Notes: a model not told the origin generated them from the letters alone. A stretch of 64,000 bases of DNA from Flavobacteriales bacterium (GCA_020635695.1 JACJZH010000014.1:1-64000), one strand, 5' to 3'. Counted from the first letter of the stretch, positions 25,481 through 34,230 are shown. Made by a program: numbers and translations.

Positions 25481-26864
25481 TTAATTCAGGTTCAAGTATG
25501 CCCCCAACCCATGCACCCCGCCTTCCCGCCCATACCCGCTCTCCTTGTACCCGCCGAAGGGTGAGGTGGGATCGAACTTGTTGTAGGTGTTGGCCCAGAT
25601 GACGCCCGCGCGCAACTTGCTGGTGAGGTTGAAGATCTTGCTGCCCTTGTCCGTCCACACGCCGGCGCTGAGGCCGTAGGGCGTGTTGTTGGCTTTCTGG
25701 ATCACCTCGTCCACGGTGCGGAAGGTCTGCACGGCGAGCACGGGGCCGAAGATCTCCTCCTGCGCGATGCGCGCGCTCTGCGCCACGTTGAGGAAGAGCG
25801 TGGGGCGGCACCAGTAGCCCTTGCCGGGCAGGTCACAGGGGCTTTGGTACATCTCGGCACCTTCCTGTTGGCCCAGCTTGAGGTACTTGTTGATGGTGCC
25901 GAGCTGCTCCCTGCTGTTGATGGCACCGATGTCGGTGTTCTTGTCCAGCGGATCGCCCACGACGAGGGAGCGCATGCGGTGCTTGAGCTTGCGGATCACT
26001 TCGTCGTACACGCCTTCCTCCACGAAGAGGCGGCTGCCGGCGCAGCACACGTGGCCCTGGTTGAAGTAGATGCCGTTGATGATGCCTTCGACGGCCTGGT
26101 CGATGGTGGCGTCGGCGAAGATGATGTTGGCGGCCTTACCGCCAAGTTCGAGCGTGAGCTTCTTGCCGCTGCCTGCCGTGGCGCGCTGGATGAGCTTGCC
26201 CACGTGCGTGCTGCCGGTGAAGGCGACCTTGTTCACATCCGGATGGCCCACCACCGCCGCGCCCGTGGCACCCGCACCGGTGACGATGTTGACGACGCCA
26301 TCGGGGAGCTCGGCCTCCTGCAACAGCTCGGCGAGCTTGAGCGCGGTGAGCGGGGTGGTCTCGGCGGGTTTCAGCACCACGGTGTTGCCGCAGGCGAGCG
26401 CGGGGGCGAGCTTCCACGCGGCCATGAGCAGCGGGAAGTTCCAGGGATGACCTGTCCGGCGACGCCGAGCGGTGACGTTTGTTTTCCGGGGAAGGCGTAG
26501 TGCAGCTTGTCGGCCCAACCGGCGTAGTAGAAGAAGTGCGCGGCGGCGAGCGGCACGTCCACGTCGCGGCTTTCGCGGATGGCCTTGCCGCCGTCCATGC
26601 TCTCGATGACGGCGAACTCGCGGGCCTTCTCCTGCAGCAGGCGCGCGATGCGGTAGATGTACTGGCGCGTTCGCTCGCGGGCATCTTCGACCACACGCTG
26701 TCGTAGGCCTTGCGCGCGGCCTTCACGGCGGCGTCCACGTCGGCCTCGTTGGCCTCGGCGATGCGCGCGAGCTTCTGCTCGTTGGCGGGGTTGATGGTGT
26801 CGAAGTACTTCCCGCTCTTCGGCTTCTGCCACTTGCCGTTGATGAAGAGCTCCTCGCGTGACAT
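25481..26864 (-). pseudogene. Full-length-type aldehyde dehydrogenase broken by two one-base deletions
   Basis: Three frames join into one aldehyde dehydrogenase. The first runs from ATG 26864 (MSREELFINGKWQKPKSGKY) to MPASERA. After a missing base at about 26664 the second continues QYIYRIARLLQEKAREFA to AGQVIP. After a missing C in the run at about 26443-26445 the third continues WNFPLLMAAWKLAPALACGN to the stop. The catalytic Asn (PWNFP), Glu in LELGGKAANI and Cys in GHVCCAGSR are all present, so only the frame is damaged. It may be an intact gene with sequencing errors. The probable original start is at 27086. The truncated partner-like gene is at 17062-18006. Confidence 0.88.
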
Positions 26865-27086
26865 TGCTTTTCGCCATCGCATATCCGGGGACGAGCTGGT
26901 ACGATTCGCCTAACCGTAGATCGGGATGCCTTTGTGGGCTGTACCAGCTCTCCAGCAGGGAGTGCGCCGCCAGCTCACTCAGCTCCGCCGATGGCGGAGG
27001 GTCCTGTCCAAACGCAGTGGTAACACCCAGTCCGAACGGACGTGGTGAGCGAGCGCCCAGTCGGTCGTCTTCTTCTTGGTGGCCAT
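26865..27086 (-). other. Disrupted N-terminal region of the aldehyde dehydrogenase
   Basis: ATG 27086 opens MATKKKTTDWALAHH in the same frame as MSREELF at 26864, which resembles the usual N-terminus of this enzyme in Bacteroidota. The frame stops after 35 codons. The roughly 220-base stretch is far longer than the 20 or so codons expected. It contains a 10-base inverted repeat GAGCTGGTAC (26893-26902) / GTACCAGCTC (26941-26950) and a CTCCGCC-ATC-GGCGGAG-type hairpin. An inserted or decayed segment is the likely explanation. Confidence 0.5.
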
Positions 27087-27092
27087 AGGTTT

Positions 27093-27100
27093 CAAAGATA
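27093..27100 (-). promoter_or_regulatory. -7 promoter element TATCTTTG upstream of aldehyde dehydrogenase
   Basis: A perfect TAnnTTTG match ends 6 bases before ATG 27086. This supports 27086 as the original gene start. Confidence 0.5.
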
Positions 27101-27107
27101 GCCGGGC

Positions 27108-27494
27108 CTACAGTTGCATCCCCACGCTCCACCAATTGCCGGCGTAGTCCTTGAAAGAGGCCCGACGGTCCGGGTCACCCTCGCCTTGCTTCGGGGCCTC
27201 GACCGCCTCGCAGCCCAACTCCATGGCCCTCTCGTACGCTGCATCCACATCCGGCACGTACACGTGCATGACCATGGGCACCGCCGGGTACTTCTCCGAC
27301 GCCTGGCCCAGCATGATGACCGAATCATCGAGCATCAGCTCCGCGTGCATGAGACTGCCATCGGGCATGTCGTAGCGCCTAAGCTCCTTTGCGCCGAAGA
27401 GTTCCTTCATCAGCTGGATGAAGCGCTCCGCTTCCGGGACGATGAAATAGGGGGAGACCGAGTTGTAGCCAGCCGGTTTGAACGAGGTGCTCAT
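27108..27494 (-). CDS. PhnB-like VOC-family protein
   Basis: This 128-residue protein reads SVSPYFIVPEAERFIQLMKE, then GSLMHAELMLDDSVIMLGQA and ends FKDYAGNWWSVGMQL. This is the PhnB/YdhR-like subgroup of the vicinal-oxygen-chelate fold. His and Glu metal-ligand positions are in MHAEL. ATG 27494 is taken rather than GTG 27500. It follows the YdeI-like gene by 33 bases on the same strand. The substrate is unknown. Confidence 0.85.
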   Translation of the reverse strand: MSTSFKPAGYNSVSPYFIVPEAERFIQLMKELFGAKELRRYDMPDGSLMHAELMLDDSVIMLGQASEKYPAVPMVMHVYVPDVDAAYERAMELGCEAVEAPKQGEGDPDRRASFKDYAGNWWSVGMQL

Positions 27495-27527
27495 GACCAC
27501 GAAGATCGCCCTTCGGCAACGCTTGCC

Positions 27528-28088
27528 CTACCGCCGAAAGTGGTTCGCCCGGACGTTCCGCGCCGCCTGCTCCACCGTTTCCCGGATGCGCTTGGCGCGG
27601 GTCTCCGGCCGTTTGGCGTTCAGGATCCACTCCAGGATGATGCGCTTGGAGGACGGCGGGAAGGCGTTGAAGTGCTTGAGCGCGGCCTGGTTCCTACTGA
27701 GTGCACGTTGGAGATCATCCGGCACCACGGAAGCCTGCACGGGGATCAGCGCCTCCCAGGTGCCATCCTGCTTCGCACGCTCGATCGGGGCCAGTCCCGC
27801 CGGGGTCATCAGGCCTTCCTTCACCAGCCGCGCCACCCGTTCGTGGTTGGACAGGCTCCAATTGCTCCTGGGCTTGCGGGGAGAGAAGTACTGCACCGCG
27901 TTGTGGTCGTCGTACTTGTTCTTCACGCTGTCGATCCAGCCGAAACAGAGCGCCTCCTCCACCGCCGCGTTGTAGTCCGGAGCCTTGGGGTCCACGCCCT
28001 TGTGCGGGATCACGAGCCAGGCGCCCTGCTCGGTGGCGTGGTGCTTCTGCAGCCAGGCCCGCCAGGCCTTGCGGTCCCGGGCCTTCAC
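27528..28088 (-). CDS. YdeI/OmpD-associated family protein, 5' end frameshifted
   Basis: The intact frame (GTG 28088) gives 186 residues: RDRKAWRAWLQKHHATEQGA, EEALCFGWIDSVKNKYDDH, FSPRKPRSNWSLSNHERVAR and a C-terminal RNVRANHFRR. This matches the YdeI/OmdA family. The natural start is probably ATG 28117, which reads MPTRYKDKP and then hits a stop. Adding one C in the run at 28091-28093 joins it to LVKARDRKAW. The damage may be a sequencing error. Family members have been linked to peptide or bacteriocin tolerance, but the mechanism is unknown. Confidence 0.85.
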   Translation of the reverse strand: MKARDRKAWRAWLQKHHATEQGAWLVIPHKGVDPKAPDYNAAVEEALCFGWIDSVKNKYDDHNAVQYFSPRKPRSNWSLSNHERVARLVKEGLMTPAGLAPIERAKQDGTWEALIPVQASVVPDDLQRALSRNQAALKHFNAFPPSSKRIILEWILNAKRPETRAKRIRETVEQAARNVRANHFRR

Positions 28089-28175
28089 CAGGGTTTGTCC
28101 TTGTACCGGGTGGGCATGTTCCGTGGTCCGGACAAGGTACTCCGCCCATCACGCATCTCAGGACCAAGCCGCCGA

Positions 28176-29210
28176 TCAGGCCTCCACACGCCAGCCCACC
28201 GTGCCACCCGCCCGGAAGGGCACCAGGTCCTCCCCATCGAAAGGGAAGGTGGCCGGCACCGGGACCTCGGTGCGGGCAAGCGTGATGCGGTCCGTGTTGC
28301 GCGGCAGCCGGTAGTGGTCCGGTCCGTGGAAGCTGGCGAAGGCCTCCAGCTTGTCCAGCGCACCGGCCTGCGCGAACACCTCGGCGTACAGCTCGATGGC
28401 CGCATGGGCGGTGTACACGCCCGCACAGCCGCAGGCGGTCTCCTTGGTGGGCCGCGCATGGGGCGCGCTGTCGGTGCCCAGGAAGTACTTGGGGTTGCCG
28501 CTGGTGGCCGCGGCCACCAGCGCCTCGCGGTGCGTGCCGCGCTTCAGGATGGGCAGGCAGTACAGGTGCGGACGGATACCCCCGGCCAGCATGTCGTTGC
28601 GGTCCAGCAGCAGGTGGTGCGCGGTGATGGTGGCAGCCACCTTGGGGGAAGCATCCTCCACGAAATGCGCGGCGTCGCGCGTGGTGATGTGCTCCAGCAC
28701 GATGCGCAGCTCGGGGAAGCGCTCGGTGATGGGCCGCAGGTGCCGGTCCAGGAAGACCTTCTCCCGGTCGAAGATGTCGATGTCCGCATCGGTGACCTCG
28801 CCGTGGATCAGCAAGGGATGTCGTGCCGCTGCATGGCCTCCAGCGCCGGGAAACAATGCTCCAATGCAGGTGACGCCTGAATCGGAGTTGGTGGTGGCGC
28901 CGGCGGGGTACAGCTTCACCGCGGTGACCACGCTGCTTTCCTTGGCCAGGGCGATCTCGGCGGGCGAGGTGCGGTCCGTGAGGTACAGCGTCATCAGCGG
29001 CTGGAAGGCGCTGCCCGCGGGCACGGCGGCCATGATCCGCTCGCGGTAGGCGATCGCGTCCTTCACCGTGGTGACCGGCGGCTTCAGGTTGGGCATCACG
29101 ATGGCCCGGCCCAGGTAGCGGGCGGCGTGCGGCACGGTGGTGGCCAGGGCGCCGCCATCCCGCAGGTGGATGTGCCAGTCGTCCGGACGGGTGATGGTGA
29201 TGCGGTCCAT
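28176..29210 (-). CDS. pyrC: Dihydroorotase PyrC, with a short out-of-frame internal segment
   Basis: This 344-residue amidohydrolase has metal ligands HIHLRDG at the N-terminus, the carboxylated Lys in AVKLYPAGATTNS, HGEVTDADI, EHITTRDA and the catalytic Asp in LGTDSAPHA. It closes carbamoyl aspartate to dihydroorotate in pyrimidine synthesis. Start ATG 29210 matches MDRITITRPDDWHIHLRDGG. Between about 28815 and 28850 the reading is GAGGHAAARHP, where the shifted frame gives the family-like PALEAMQRHDIP. One extra G/C and one missing G/C compensate each other. It is 14 bases downstream of deoC. Confidence 0.93.
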   Translation of the reverse strand: MDRITITRPDDWHIHLRDGGALATTVPHAARYLGRAIVMPNLKPPVTTVKDAIAYRERIMAAVPAGSAFQPLMTLYLTDRTSPAEIALAKESSVVTAVKLYPAGATTNSDSGVTCIGALFPGAGGHAAARHPLLIHGEVTDADIDIFDREKVFLDRHLRPITERFPELRIVLEHITTRDAAHFVEDASPKVAATITAHHLLLDRNDMLAGGIRPHLYCLPILKRGTHREALVAAATSGNPKYFLGTDSAPHARPTKETACGCAGVYTAHAAIELYAEVFAQAGALDKLEAFASFHGPDHYRLPRNTDRITLARTEVPVPATFPFDGEDLVPFRAGGTVGWRVEA

Positions 29211-29224
29211 GGGAACGGGAGGCC

Positions 29225-30145
29225 TCAATCGATGCTGAAGTAGTCCGCGCTCTGGTAGTGGCCGTCGGCCTCCTTCTGCAGCTGCATCAGGATATCGTTG
29301 GCCAGGCTGCTGGCGCCGAAGCGGAACCAGTGCGGATCCAGCCACTCGGGGCCGAGCTCCTCCTTCACCATCATCAGGTAGTGCAGCGCCTGCTTGCTGG
29401 TGCGGATGCCGCCGGCGGGCTTCATGGCGATCATCTCGCCCGTGCTCAGGTAGTGGTCGCGGATGGCGTGCAGCATCACCAGCGTCACCTCCATGGTGGC
29501 GGCCGGACTGATCTTGCCGGTGCTGGTCTTGATGAAGTCGGCACCCGCCGCGATGGCGATGTCGCTGGCCTGGCGCACCTTGTCCAGCGTGCCCAGCTCG
29601 CCGGTCTCCAGGATCACTTTCAGACGGGCTTCGCCGCAGGCCTCCTTCACGGCCGCGATCTCGTCCAGCACGAAGTTGTAGTCACCGCTGTGGAACTTGC
29701 CGCGGCTGATGACCATGTCGATCTCGTCGGCGCCTTCGCTCACGGCGAACCGGGTGTCGGCCAGCTTCACCTTGGTGGGCGCCTGTCCGCTGGGGAAGGC
29801 CGTGGCCACGGAAGCCACCTTCACGCCGCTGTCGCCCAAGGCTTTCTTCGCCACCTTCACCAGGGAAGGGTACACGCAGATGGCGGCCACGGTGGGCAAC
29901 CCGGGCAGCTGGTCGTGCAGGTGAAGCCCCTTGTAGCAGAGCTGCTGCACCTTGTGCGGGGTGTCAGCCCCTTCCAGCGTGGTGAGGTCGATCATGCTCA
30001 GGGCCAGCTTCATGCCCTGCACCTTCGCCTCCTTCTTGATGCTGCGGGTCTTGATGCGGGCCACACGCTCCTCGATGCCCACCTGATCGATGGTGGGGAT
30101 GGGGCGGGGCTCCTTGGCGCGACGGGAACGGGTGGCGGCGGGCAT
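29225..30145 (-). CDS. deoC: Deoxyribose-phosphate aldolase
   Basis: This 306-residue class I aldolase has the Schiff-base Lys in DFIKTSTGKISPAATM, an upstream CVYPSLVKVAKKAL, and the second Lys in MKPAGGIRTSKQAL. It splits deoxyribose 5-phosphate into glyceraldehyde 3-phosphate and acetaldehyde during nucleoside use. The basic N-terminal region (MPAATRSRRAKEPRP) is the longer form seen in this family's eukaryote-like branch. It precedes pyrC in a two-gene nucleotide operon. Confidence 0.94.
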   Translation of the reverse strand: MPAATRSRRAKEPRPIPTIDQVGIEERVARIKTRSIKKEAKVQGMKLALSMIDLTTLEGADTPHKVQQLCYKGLHLHDQLPGLPTVAAICVYPSLVKVAKKALGDSGVKVASVATAFPSGQAPTKVKLADTRFAVSEGADEIDMVISRGKFHSGDYNFVLDEIAAVKEACGEARLKVILETGELGTLDKVRQASDIAIAAGADFIKTSTGKISPAATMEVTLVMLHAIRDHYLSTGEMIAMKPAGGIRTSKQALHYLMMVKEELGPEWLDPHWFRFGASSLANDILMQLQKEADGHYQSADYFSID

Positions 30146-30150
30146 GATCG

Positions 30151-30158
30151 CGAAGTTA
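30151..30158 (-). promoter_or_regulatory. Putative -7 promoter element TAACTTCG for deoC-pyrC
   Basis: One mismatch from TAnnTTTG, ending 5 bases before ATG 30145. Confidence 0.45.
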
Positions 30159-30219
30159 TCCAGAGAGTAACATCGACCACGGATCTGAACGTAGCTTTAG
30201 GAGTCACTACACGACGATC

Positions 30220-31134
30220 ATGCTATCATTAAGGATCACGGTCATGCTATCCGGTTTGGTCGGTTGCCTGTCGCTGGTCGCGCAGTCATGGTGCCCACCC
30301 GGAGCGCAGTGGATCTACGATGCAGGCAGCCCGTGGATCACTGCACTGGAGCAACTCACCTATTCCGGTGACACCATCGTGGATGGCTACCCGGCACAAC
30401 GCATAGACAGGGTCTATCAGCAGACATCTCCAATGAACGTGGTCGCCAGTTGGAACCCCTTCTTCACCCGCACCAACGGGGACGTGGTGTGGGAATGGAA
30501 CGGCACGGAATGGGACACCCTGTATTGGTTCAGTGCCGTGCCTGGCGACCATTGGCAGCCCTTCTGGCCCAATATGGCTGATTGTCCGGACCATGCCTGG
30601 CTGGTGCTGGACACCTCGACCACGGTGGTGAGTGGCATACCCCTCCGCACTCTCCTGCTCGAATTGACCGAACTTGGCGTGTCCACAGGTCAGCAGCCCC
30701 TGACCATCCGCGAAAGGTTCGGGGGTGGTGGCGGCTTTGGCTTTCCCGGCAATGCGCCATCGTCATGTGGCGGGGTCTATGAGTGCTACTGCACCTTCGG
30801 TTGCTACCAGGACCAGGACATCGTTCCCGTTGGCGGTCCGTGTGCCTTGTCCTTGTCCGCACCCACCCTCATGGGCCGGGATCAAGGCCTGCAGGTGTTC
30901 CCCAACCCCGCCAGCGACGTGGTGTCGATCGTTCTTCCCAACGCAACGACCATGCAGCGCGTGCAATTGCTGGGCATGGATGGGCGGCTGGTCATGACCC
31001 TGCATCCGGACAACGGAACGAGCACCTACCCCCTGACGGGCCTGAACGCGGGACTCTACCTGATCCGGGCCTTCGGCCACAACGGCACGGTACGGACCGC
31101 TACGGTGGCCGTTCAGCACGGAGCGCAACGGTAG
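30220..31134 (+). CDS. Secreted protein with type IX secretion type A sorting domain
   Basis: This 304-residue protein has a signal peptide (MLSLRITVMLSGLVGCLSLV to AQS). The middle region of about 190 residues is rich in Trp and Cys, with a glycine stretch GGGGGFGFPGNAPSSCGG. The C-terminal domain LQVFPNPASDVVSIVLPN to LYLIRAFGHNG is the standard type A sorting signal. It is expected at the cell surface or outside. The central region has no fold I can name. Cys in YECYCTFGCYQD suggests disulfides. Confidence 0.85.
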   Translation: MLSLRITVMLSGLVGCLSLVAQSWCPPGAQWIYDAGSPWITALEQLTYSGDTIVDGYPAQRIDRVYQQTSPMNVVASWNPFFTRTNGDVVWEWNGTEWDTLYWFSAVPGDHWQPFWPNMADCPDHAWLVLDTSTTVVSGIPLRTLLLELTELGVSTGQQPLTIRERFGGGGGFGFPGNAPSSCGGVYECYCTFGCYQDQDIVPVGGPCALSLSAPTLMGRDQGLQVFPNPASDVVSIVLPNATTMQRVQLLGMDGRLVMTLHPDNGTSTYPLTGLNAGLYLIRAFGHNGTVRTATVAVQHGAQR

Positions 31135-31164
31135 CGGAATTCCCGCCGGGCGCAGGGGATCGGC

Positions 31165-31172
31165 TACCTTTG
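31165..31172 (+). promoter_or_regulatory. -7 promoter element TACCTTTG for cysC
   Basis: A perfect TAnnTTTG word ends 11 bases before ATG 31184. Confidence 0.55.
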
Positions 31173-31183
31173 CAGCCCGGAAA

Positions 31184-31792
31184 ATGCGCCCCCAGGACCG
31201 CCACATCCACCCCATCGCCGACCGGCTGCTGCAGCGCGCCGACAAGGAGGCCCTGCTGGGCCAGCGTGGCTGTGTGGTGTGGATGACCGGCCTGAGCGGC
31301 AGCGGGAAGAGCACCATCGCCATCGGCCTGGAGCGTCGGTTGCACGAGCAGGGCATCTTCACCCAGGTGCTGGACGGCGACAACGTGCGCACCGGCATCA
31401 ACAACAACCTGGGCTTCAGCGAGGCCGACCGCACGGAGAACATCCGGCGCATCGCCGAAGTGGCGAAGCTGTTCGCCGGCAGCGGGGTGGTGACGATCTG
31501 CTGCTTCGTGAGTCCCACCCTGGCCATCCGCGAGCAGGCCAAGGCCATCATCGGCGCGGAGGACTTCATCGAGGTATTCGTGGATACCCCCCTGGAGGAA
31601 TGCGAACGCCGCGACGTGAAAGGCCTGTATGCCAAGGCACGTGCCGGTGAGGTGAAGGCCTTTACGGGCATCAGCGCGCCCTTCGAGGCACCCGAGCGGC
31701 CGGACGTACGCCTGGAGACCACCGGCCAGGCCCTGGAAGCCACCATCGACGACCTGTACGAACACCTCCTGCCGCGCGTGCGGAAGGCTTGA
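31184..31792 (+). CDS. cysC: Adenylylsulfate (APS) kinase
   Basis: This 202-residue P-loop kinase has Walker A GLSGSGKST near residue 37, the APS-binding DGDNVRTGINNNLGFSEADR and the FVDTPLEECERRDVKGLY lid region. It phosphorylates APS to PAPS. It is followed after 147 bases of repeat-filled DNA by cysD and cysN, which make the APS. Because no PAPS or APS reductase is in the window, the PAPS could serve sulfation as well as assimilation. Confidence 0.95.
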   Translation: MRPQDRHIHPIADRLLQRADKEALLGQRGCVVWMTGLSGSGKSTIAIGLERRLHEQGIFTQVLDGDNVRTGINNNLGFSEADRTENIRRIAEVAKLFAGSGVVTICCFVSPTLAIREQAKAIIGAEDFIEVFVDTPLEECERRDVKGLYAKARAGEVKAFTGISAPFEAPERPDVRLETTGQALEATIDDLYEHLLPRVRKA

Positions 31793-31802
31793 AGGTTGAG
31801 GT

Positions 31803-31926
31803 CACCGCGAAGACGCGAAGAGCGCCAAGAGAAGACCCAACGATGAGATCACCGCAAAGACGCCAAGCACGCCAAGTGGCTCACCAAGCAAGGGAACACC
31901 TTTGCGGTCTTTGCGCCTTGGCGGTG
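31803..31926. repeat. CACCGCAAAGACGCCAAG-type inverted and direct repeats
   Basis: Two direct copies (CACCGCGAAGACGCGAAG at 31803 and CACCGCAAAGACGCCAAG at 31850) face an inverted copy, TTTGCGGTCTTTGCGCC at 31901-31926. This is the widespread ACCGCAAAGACGCAAAG intergenic repeat seen in many bacteria. It fills the cysC-cysD gap and could form a hairpin in the transcript. Confidence 0.75.
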
Positions 31927-31939
31927 AAGCACTGACACC

Positions 31940-32845
31940 ATGCATTCCTACCGACTCACCCACCTGAAGGAACTGGAGAGCGAGAGCATCTTCATCCTGC
32001 GCGAGGTGGCCGCCCAGTTCGACAACCCGGCCCTGCTGTTCAGCGGCGGCAAGGACTCGATCGTGTGCTTCCACCTGGCCCGCAAGGCCTTCCACCCGGC
32101 CCGGGTGCCCTTTCCCTTGGTGCACATCGACACCGGCCACAACTTCCCGGAGACGATCGAATTCCGCGACGCACTCGTGGCCCAGTACGGTGTGAAGCTG
32201 ATCGTGGGCTCGGTGCAGGAGAGCATCGACCAGGGCAAGGTGCAGGAGGAGACCGGCTACCACGCCAGCCGCAACAAGCTGCAGACCGTGACCCTGCTGG
32301 ACACCATCGAGGGCCACAAGATCGACTGCGCCATCGGCGGCGGCCGGCGCGATGAGGAGAAGGCCCGGGCCAAGGAACGCGTCTTCAGCCACCGCGACGA
32401 GTTCGGCCAATGGGACCCGAAGAACCAGCGGCCCGAGCTGTGGAACCTGTACAACGGACGCAAGCGTCCCGGTGAGCACTTCCGCGCCTTCCCGATCAGC
32501 AACTGGACGGAGATGGACGTGTGGCAGTACATCCTGCACGAGGGCATCGACATCCCCAGCATCTATTTCAGCCACCAGCGGCCCTGCTTCCTGCGTGATG
32601 GCGTCTGGTACGCGCACTCGGAGTTCATGCGCCTGAAGCCGGAGGAGAGCGTGGTGGAGAAACGGATCCGCTTCCGCACCATCGGCGACATGACCTGCAC
32701 CGGCGCGGTGGAATCGCCCGCCAGCGACCTGGCCATGATCATCGAGGAGGTGGCCAGCAGCCGGGTGACCGAGCGTGGCAGCCGCATCGACGACAAACGC
32801 AGCGAGGCTGCCATGGAAGACCGGAAAAAAGAAGGCTATTTCTGA
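31940..32845 (+). CDS. cysD: Sulfate adenylyltransferase subunit 2
   Basis: This 301-residue PP-loop ATP pyrophosphatase has the motif LLFSGGKDSIVCFHLARKAF near residue 35, HIDTGHNFPETIEFRD, GGGRRDEEKARAKER and the C-terminal KKEGYF. With CysN it makes APS from sulfate and ATP. The length matches E. coli CysD, and the ATG is the only sensible start. It ends 39 bases before the cysN start used here. Confidence 0.96.
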   Translation: MHSYRLTHLKELESESIFILREVAAQFDNPALLFSGGKDSIVCFHLARKAFHPARVPFPLVHIDTGHNFPETIEFRDALVAQYGVKLIVGSVQESIDQGKVQEETGYHASRNKLQTVTLLDTIEGHKIDCAIGGGRRDEEKARAKERVFSHRDEFGQWDPKNQRPELWNLYNGRKRPGEHFRAFPISNWTEMDVWQYILHEGIDIPSIYFSHQRPCFLRDGVWYAHSEFMRLKPEESVVEKRIRFRTIGDMTCTGAVESPASDLAMIIEEVASSRVTERGSRIDDKRSEAAMEDRKKEGYF

Positions 32846-32851
32846 TCGGAC

Positions 32852-32881
32852 GATCAGATGATCAGAAAATCAGATGATCGG
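32852..32881. repeat. GATCAGATGATCAGA spacer repeat, copy 2
   Basis: GATCAGATGATCAGA followed by AAATCAGATGATC matches the string at 2869-2896. It sits between cysD and cysN and overlaps a possible upstream cysN start at 32858. Confidence 0.5.
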
Positions 32882-32884
32882 AAG

Positions 32885-34183
32885 ATGAAACAGGATCCAA
32901 GTACGGGCGGACGATCGTCCGCCCCAACAGGCTACCTCGACATGGACTTACTGCGGTTCACCACCGCGGGAAGCGTGGACGACGGCAAGAGCACGCTCAT
33001 TGGTCGCCTGCTCTACGACAGCAAGGCCATCTTCGAGGACCAGCTCGAGGCCGTGGAGAAGGCCAGCTCCAAGCGGGGCACCGGCGAAGTGGACCTCAGC
33101 TTGCTCACCGACGGCCTGCGCGCCGAGCGCGAACAGGGCATCACCATCGACGTGGCCTACCGCTACTTCGCCACGCCGAAGCGGAAGTTCATCATCGCCG
33201 ACACGCCGGGGCACATCCAGTACACCCGGAACATGGTCACCGGCGCCAGCACGGCCAACCTGGCCATCATCCTCGTGGACGCACGCAAGGGCATCCAGGA
33301 GCAGACCAACCGGCACGCCTTCATCGCTTCCCTGCTGGGCATCCCCCACGTGGTGTTCTGCGTGAACAAGATGGACCTGGTGGACTACGACGAGGCCGTG
33401 TTCGAGCGGATCAAGAGCGAGCTGGAGGACTTCAGCAGCAAGCTGGACGTGCAGGACGTGCGCTTCATCCCCATCAGTGCCCTGAAGGGCGACATGGTGG
33501 TGGAGCGGGGCACGAACATGGGCTGGTACCAAGGGCCCACCCTGATGTACATGCTGGAGAACATCCACATCGCGGGCGACATCAACCACATCGACCGGCG
33601 CTTCCCCGTGCAGTACGTCGTGCGCCCGCAGGACGATCGGTTCCACGACTACCGGGGCTATGCGGGCCGGATCGCCGGCGGGGTGTTCCGCGTGGGCGAC
33701 GAGGTGCAGGTGCTGCCCAGCGGCTTCAGCAGCCGGATCAAGAGCATCGACACGCTGGAGGGTCCGATCGAGGAGGCCTACGCGCCCATGAGCGTGACGA
33801 TGACCCTGGAGGACGAGATCGACATCAGCCGGGGCGACATGCTCGTGAGCCCGAACAACCTGCCCGAGACCACGCAGGACGTGGAGGTGATGCTCTGCTG
33901 GTTCAACGAGCGGCCGCTGGTGCCCAACGGCAAGTACGCCCTGAAGCACACCAGCCGCGATGCACGCTGCATGGTGAAGGAGGTGAAGTACAAGATGGAC
34001 ATCAACACCCTGCACAAGGTGGAGGGCGACAAGGCCATCGGCATGAACGACATCGGCCGCGTGAGCCTGCGCACCACGGTGCCCCTGAACCTGGACCCCT
34101 ACGGCAGGAACCGGTCCACCGGCAGCCTGATCCTGGTGGACGAGGGCACCAACGAGACCATGGCCGCCGGCATGGTGGTCTGA
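32885..34183 (+). CDS. cysN: Sulfate adenylyltransferase subunit 1 (GTPase)
   Basis: This protein of about 432 residues is an EF-Tu-like GTPase: P-loop GSVDDGKSTLIGRLL, switch DTPGHIQYTRNM, NKMD, then domains II and III (RGDMLVSPNN, GRVSLRTTVPL). GTP hydrolysis drives APS synthesis by CysD. It has no fused CysC domain, in line with the separate cysC. ATG 32885 lies just after the spacer repeat. ATG 32942 (MDLLRFTTAGS) is an alternative closer to the core domain. A strong terminator follows. Confidence 0.95.
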   Translation: MKQDPSTGGRSSAPTGYLDMDLLRFTTAGSVDDGKSTLIGRLLYDSKAIFEDQLEAVEKASSKRGTGEVDLSLLTDGLRAEREQGITIDVAYRYFATPKRKFIIADTPGHIQYTRNMVTGASTANLAIILVDARKGIQEQTNRHAFIASLLGIPHVVFCVNKMDLVDYDEAVFERIKSELEDFSSKLDVQDVRFIPISALKGDMVVERGTNMGWYQGPTLMYMLENIHIAGDINHIDRRFPVQYVVRPQDDRFHDYRGYAGRIAGGVFRVGDEVQVLPSGFSSRIKSIDTLEGPIEEAYAPMSVTMTLEDEIDISRGDMLVSPNNLPETTQDVEVMLCWFNERPLVPNGKYALKHTSRDARCMVKEVKYKMDINTLHKVEGDKAIGMNDIGRVSLRTTVPLNLDPYGRNRSTGSLILVDEGTNETMAAGMVV

Positions 34184-34205
34184 CCGCGTTCCGGCCACGA
34201 ACGGA

Positions 34206-34230
34206 AAAGGCCCGCCGATGGCGGGCCTTT
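34206..34230. terminator. Bidirectional intrinsic terminator between cysN and tonB
   Basis: AAAGGCCCGCC-GAT-GGCGGGCCTTT is a perfect 11-bp stem with a 3-base loop and A/T ends on both sides. It sits 22 bases after each of the two convergent stops. Confidence 0.88.

Noticed and set aside
31803..31926. tRNA or structured RNA gene in the cysC-cysD gap
   Set aside because: The pairing is explained by the inverted repeat. No cloverleaf or TTC-loop motif is present.
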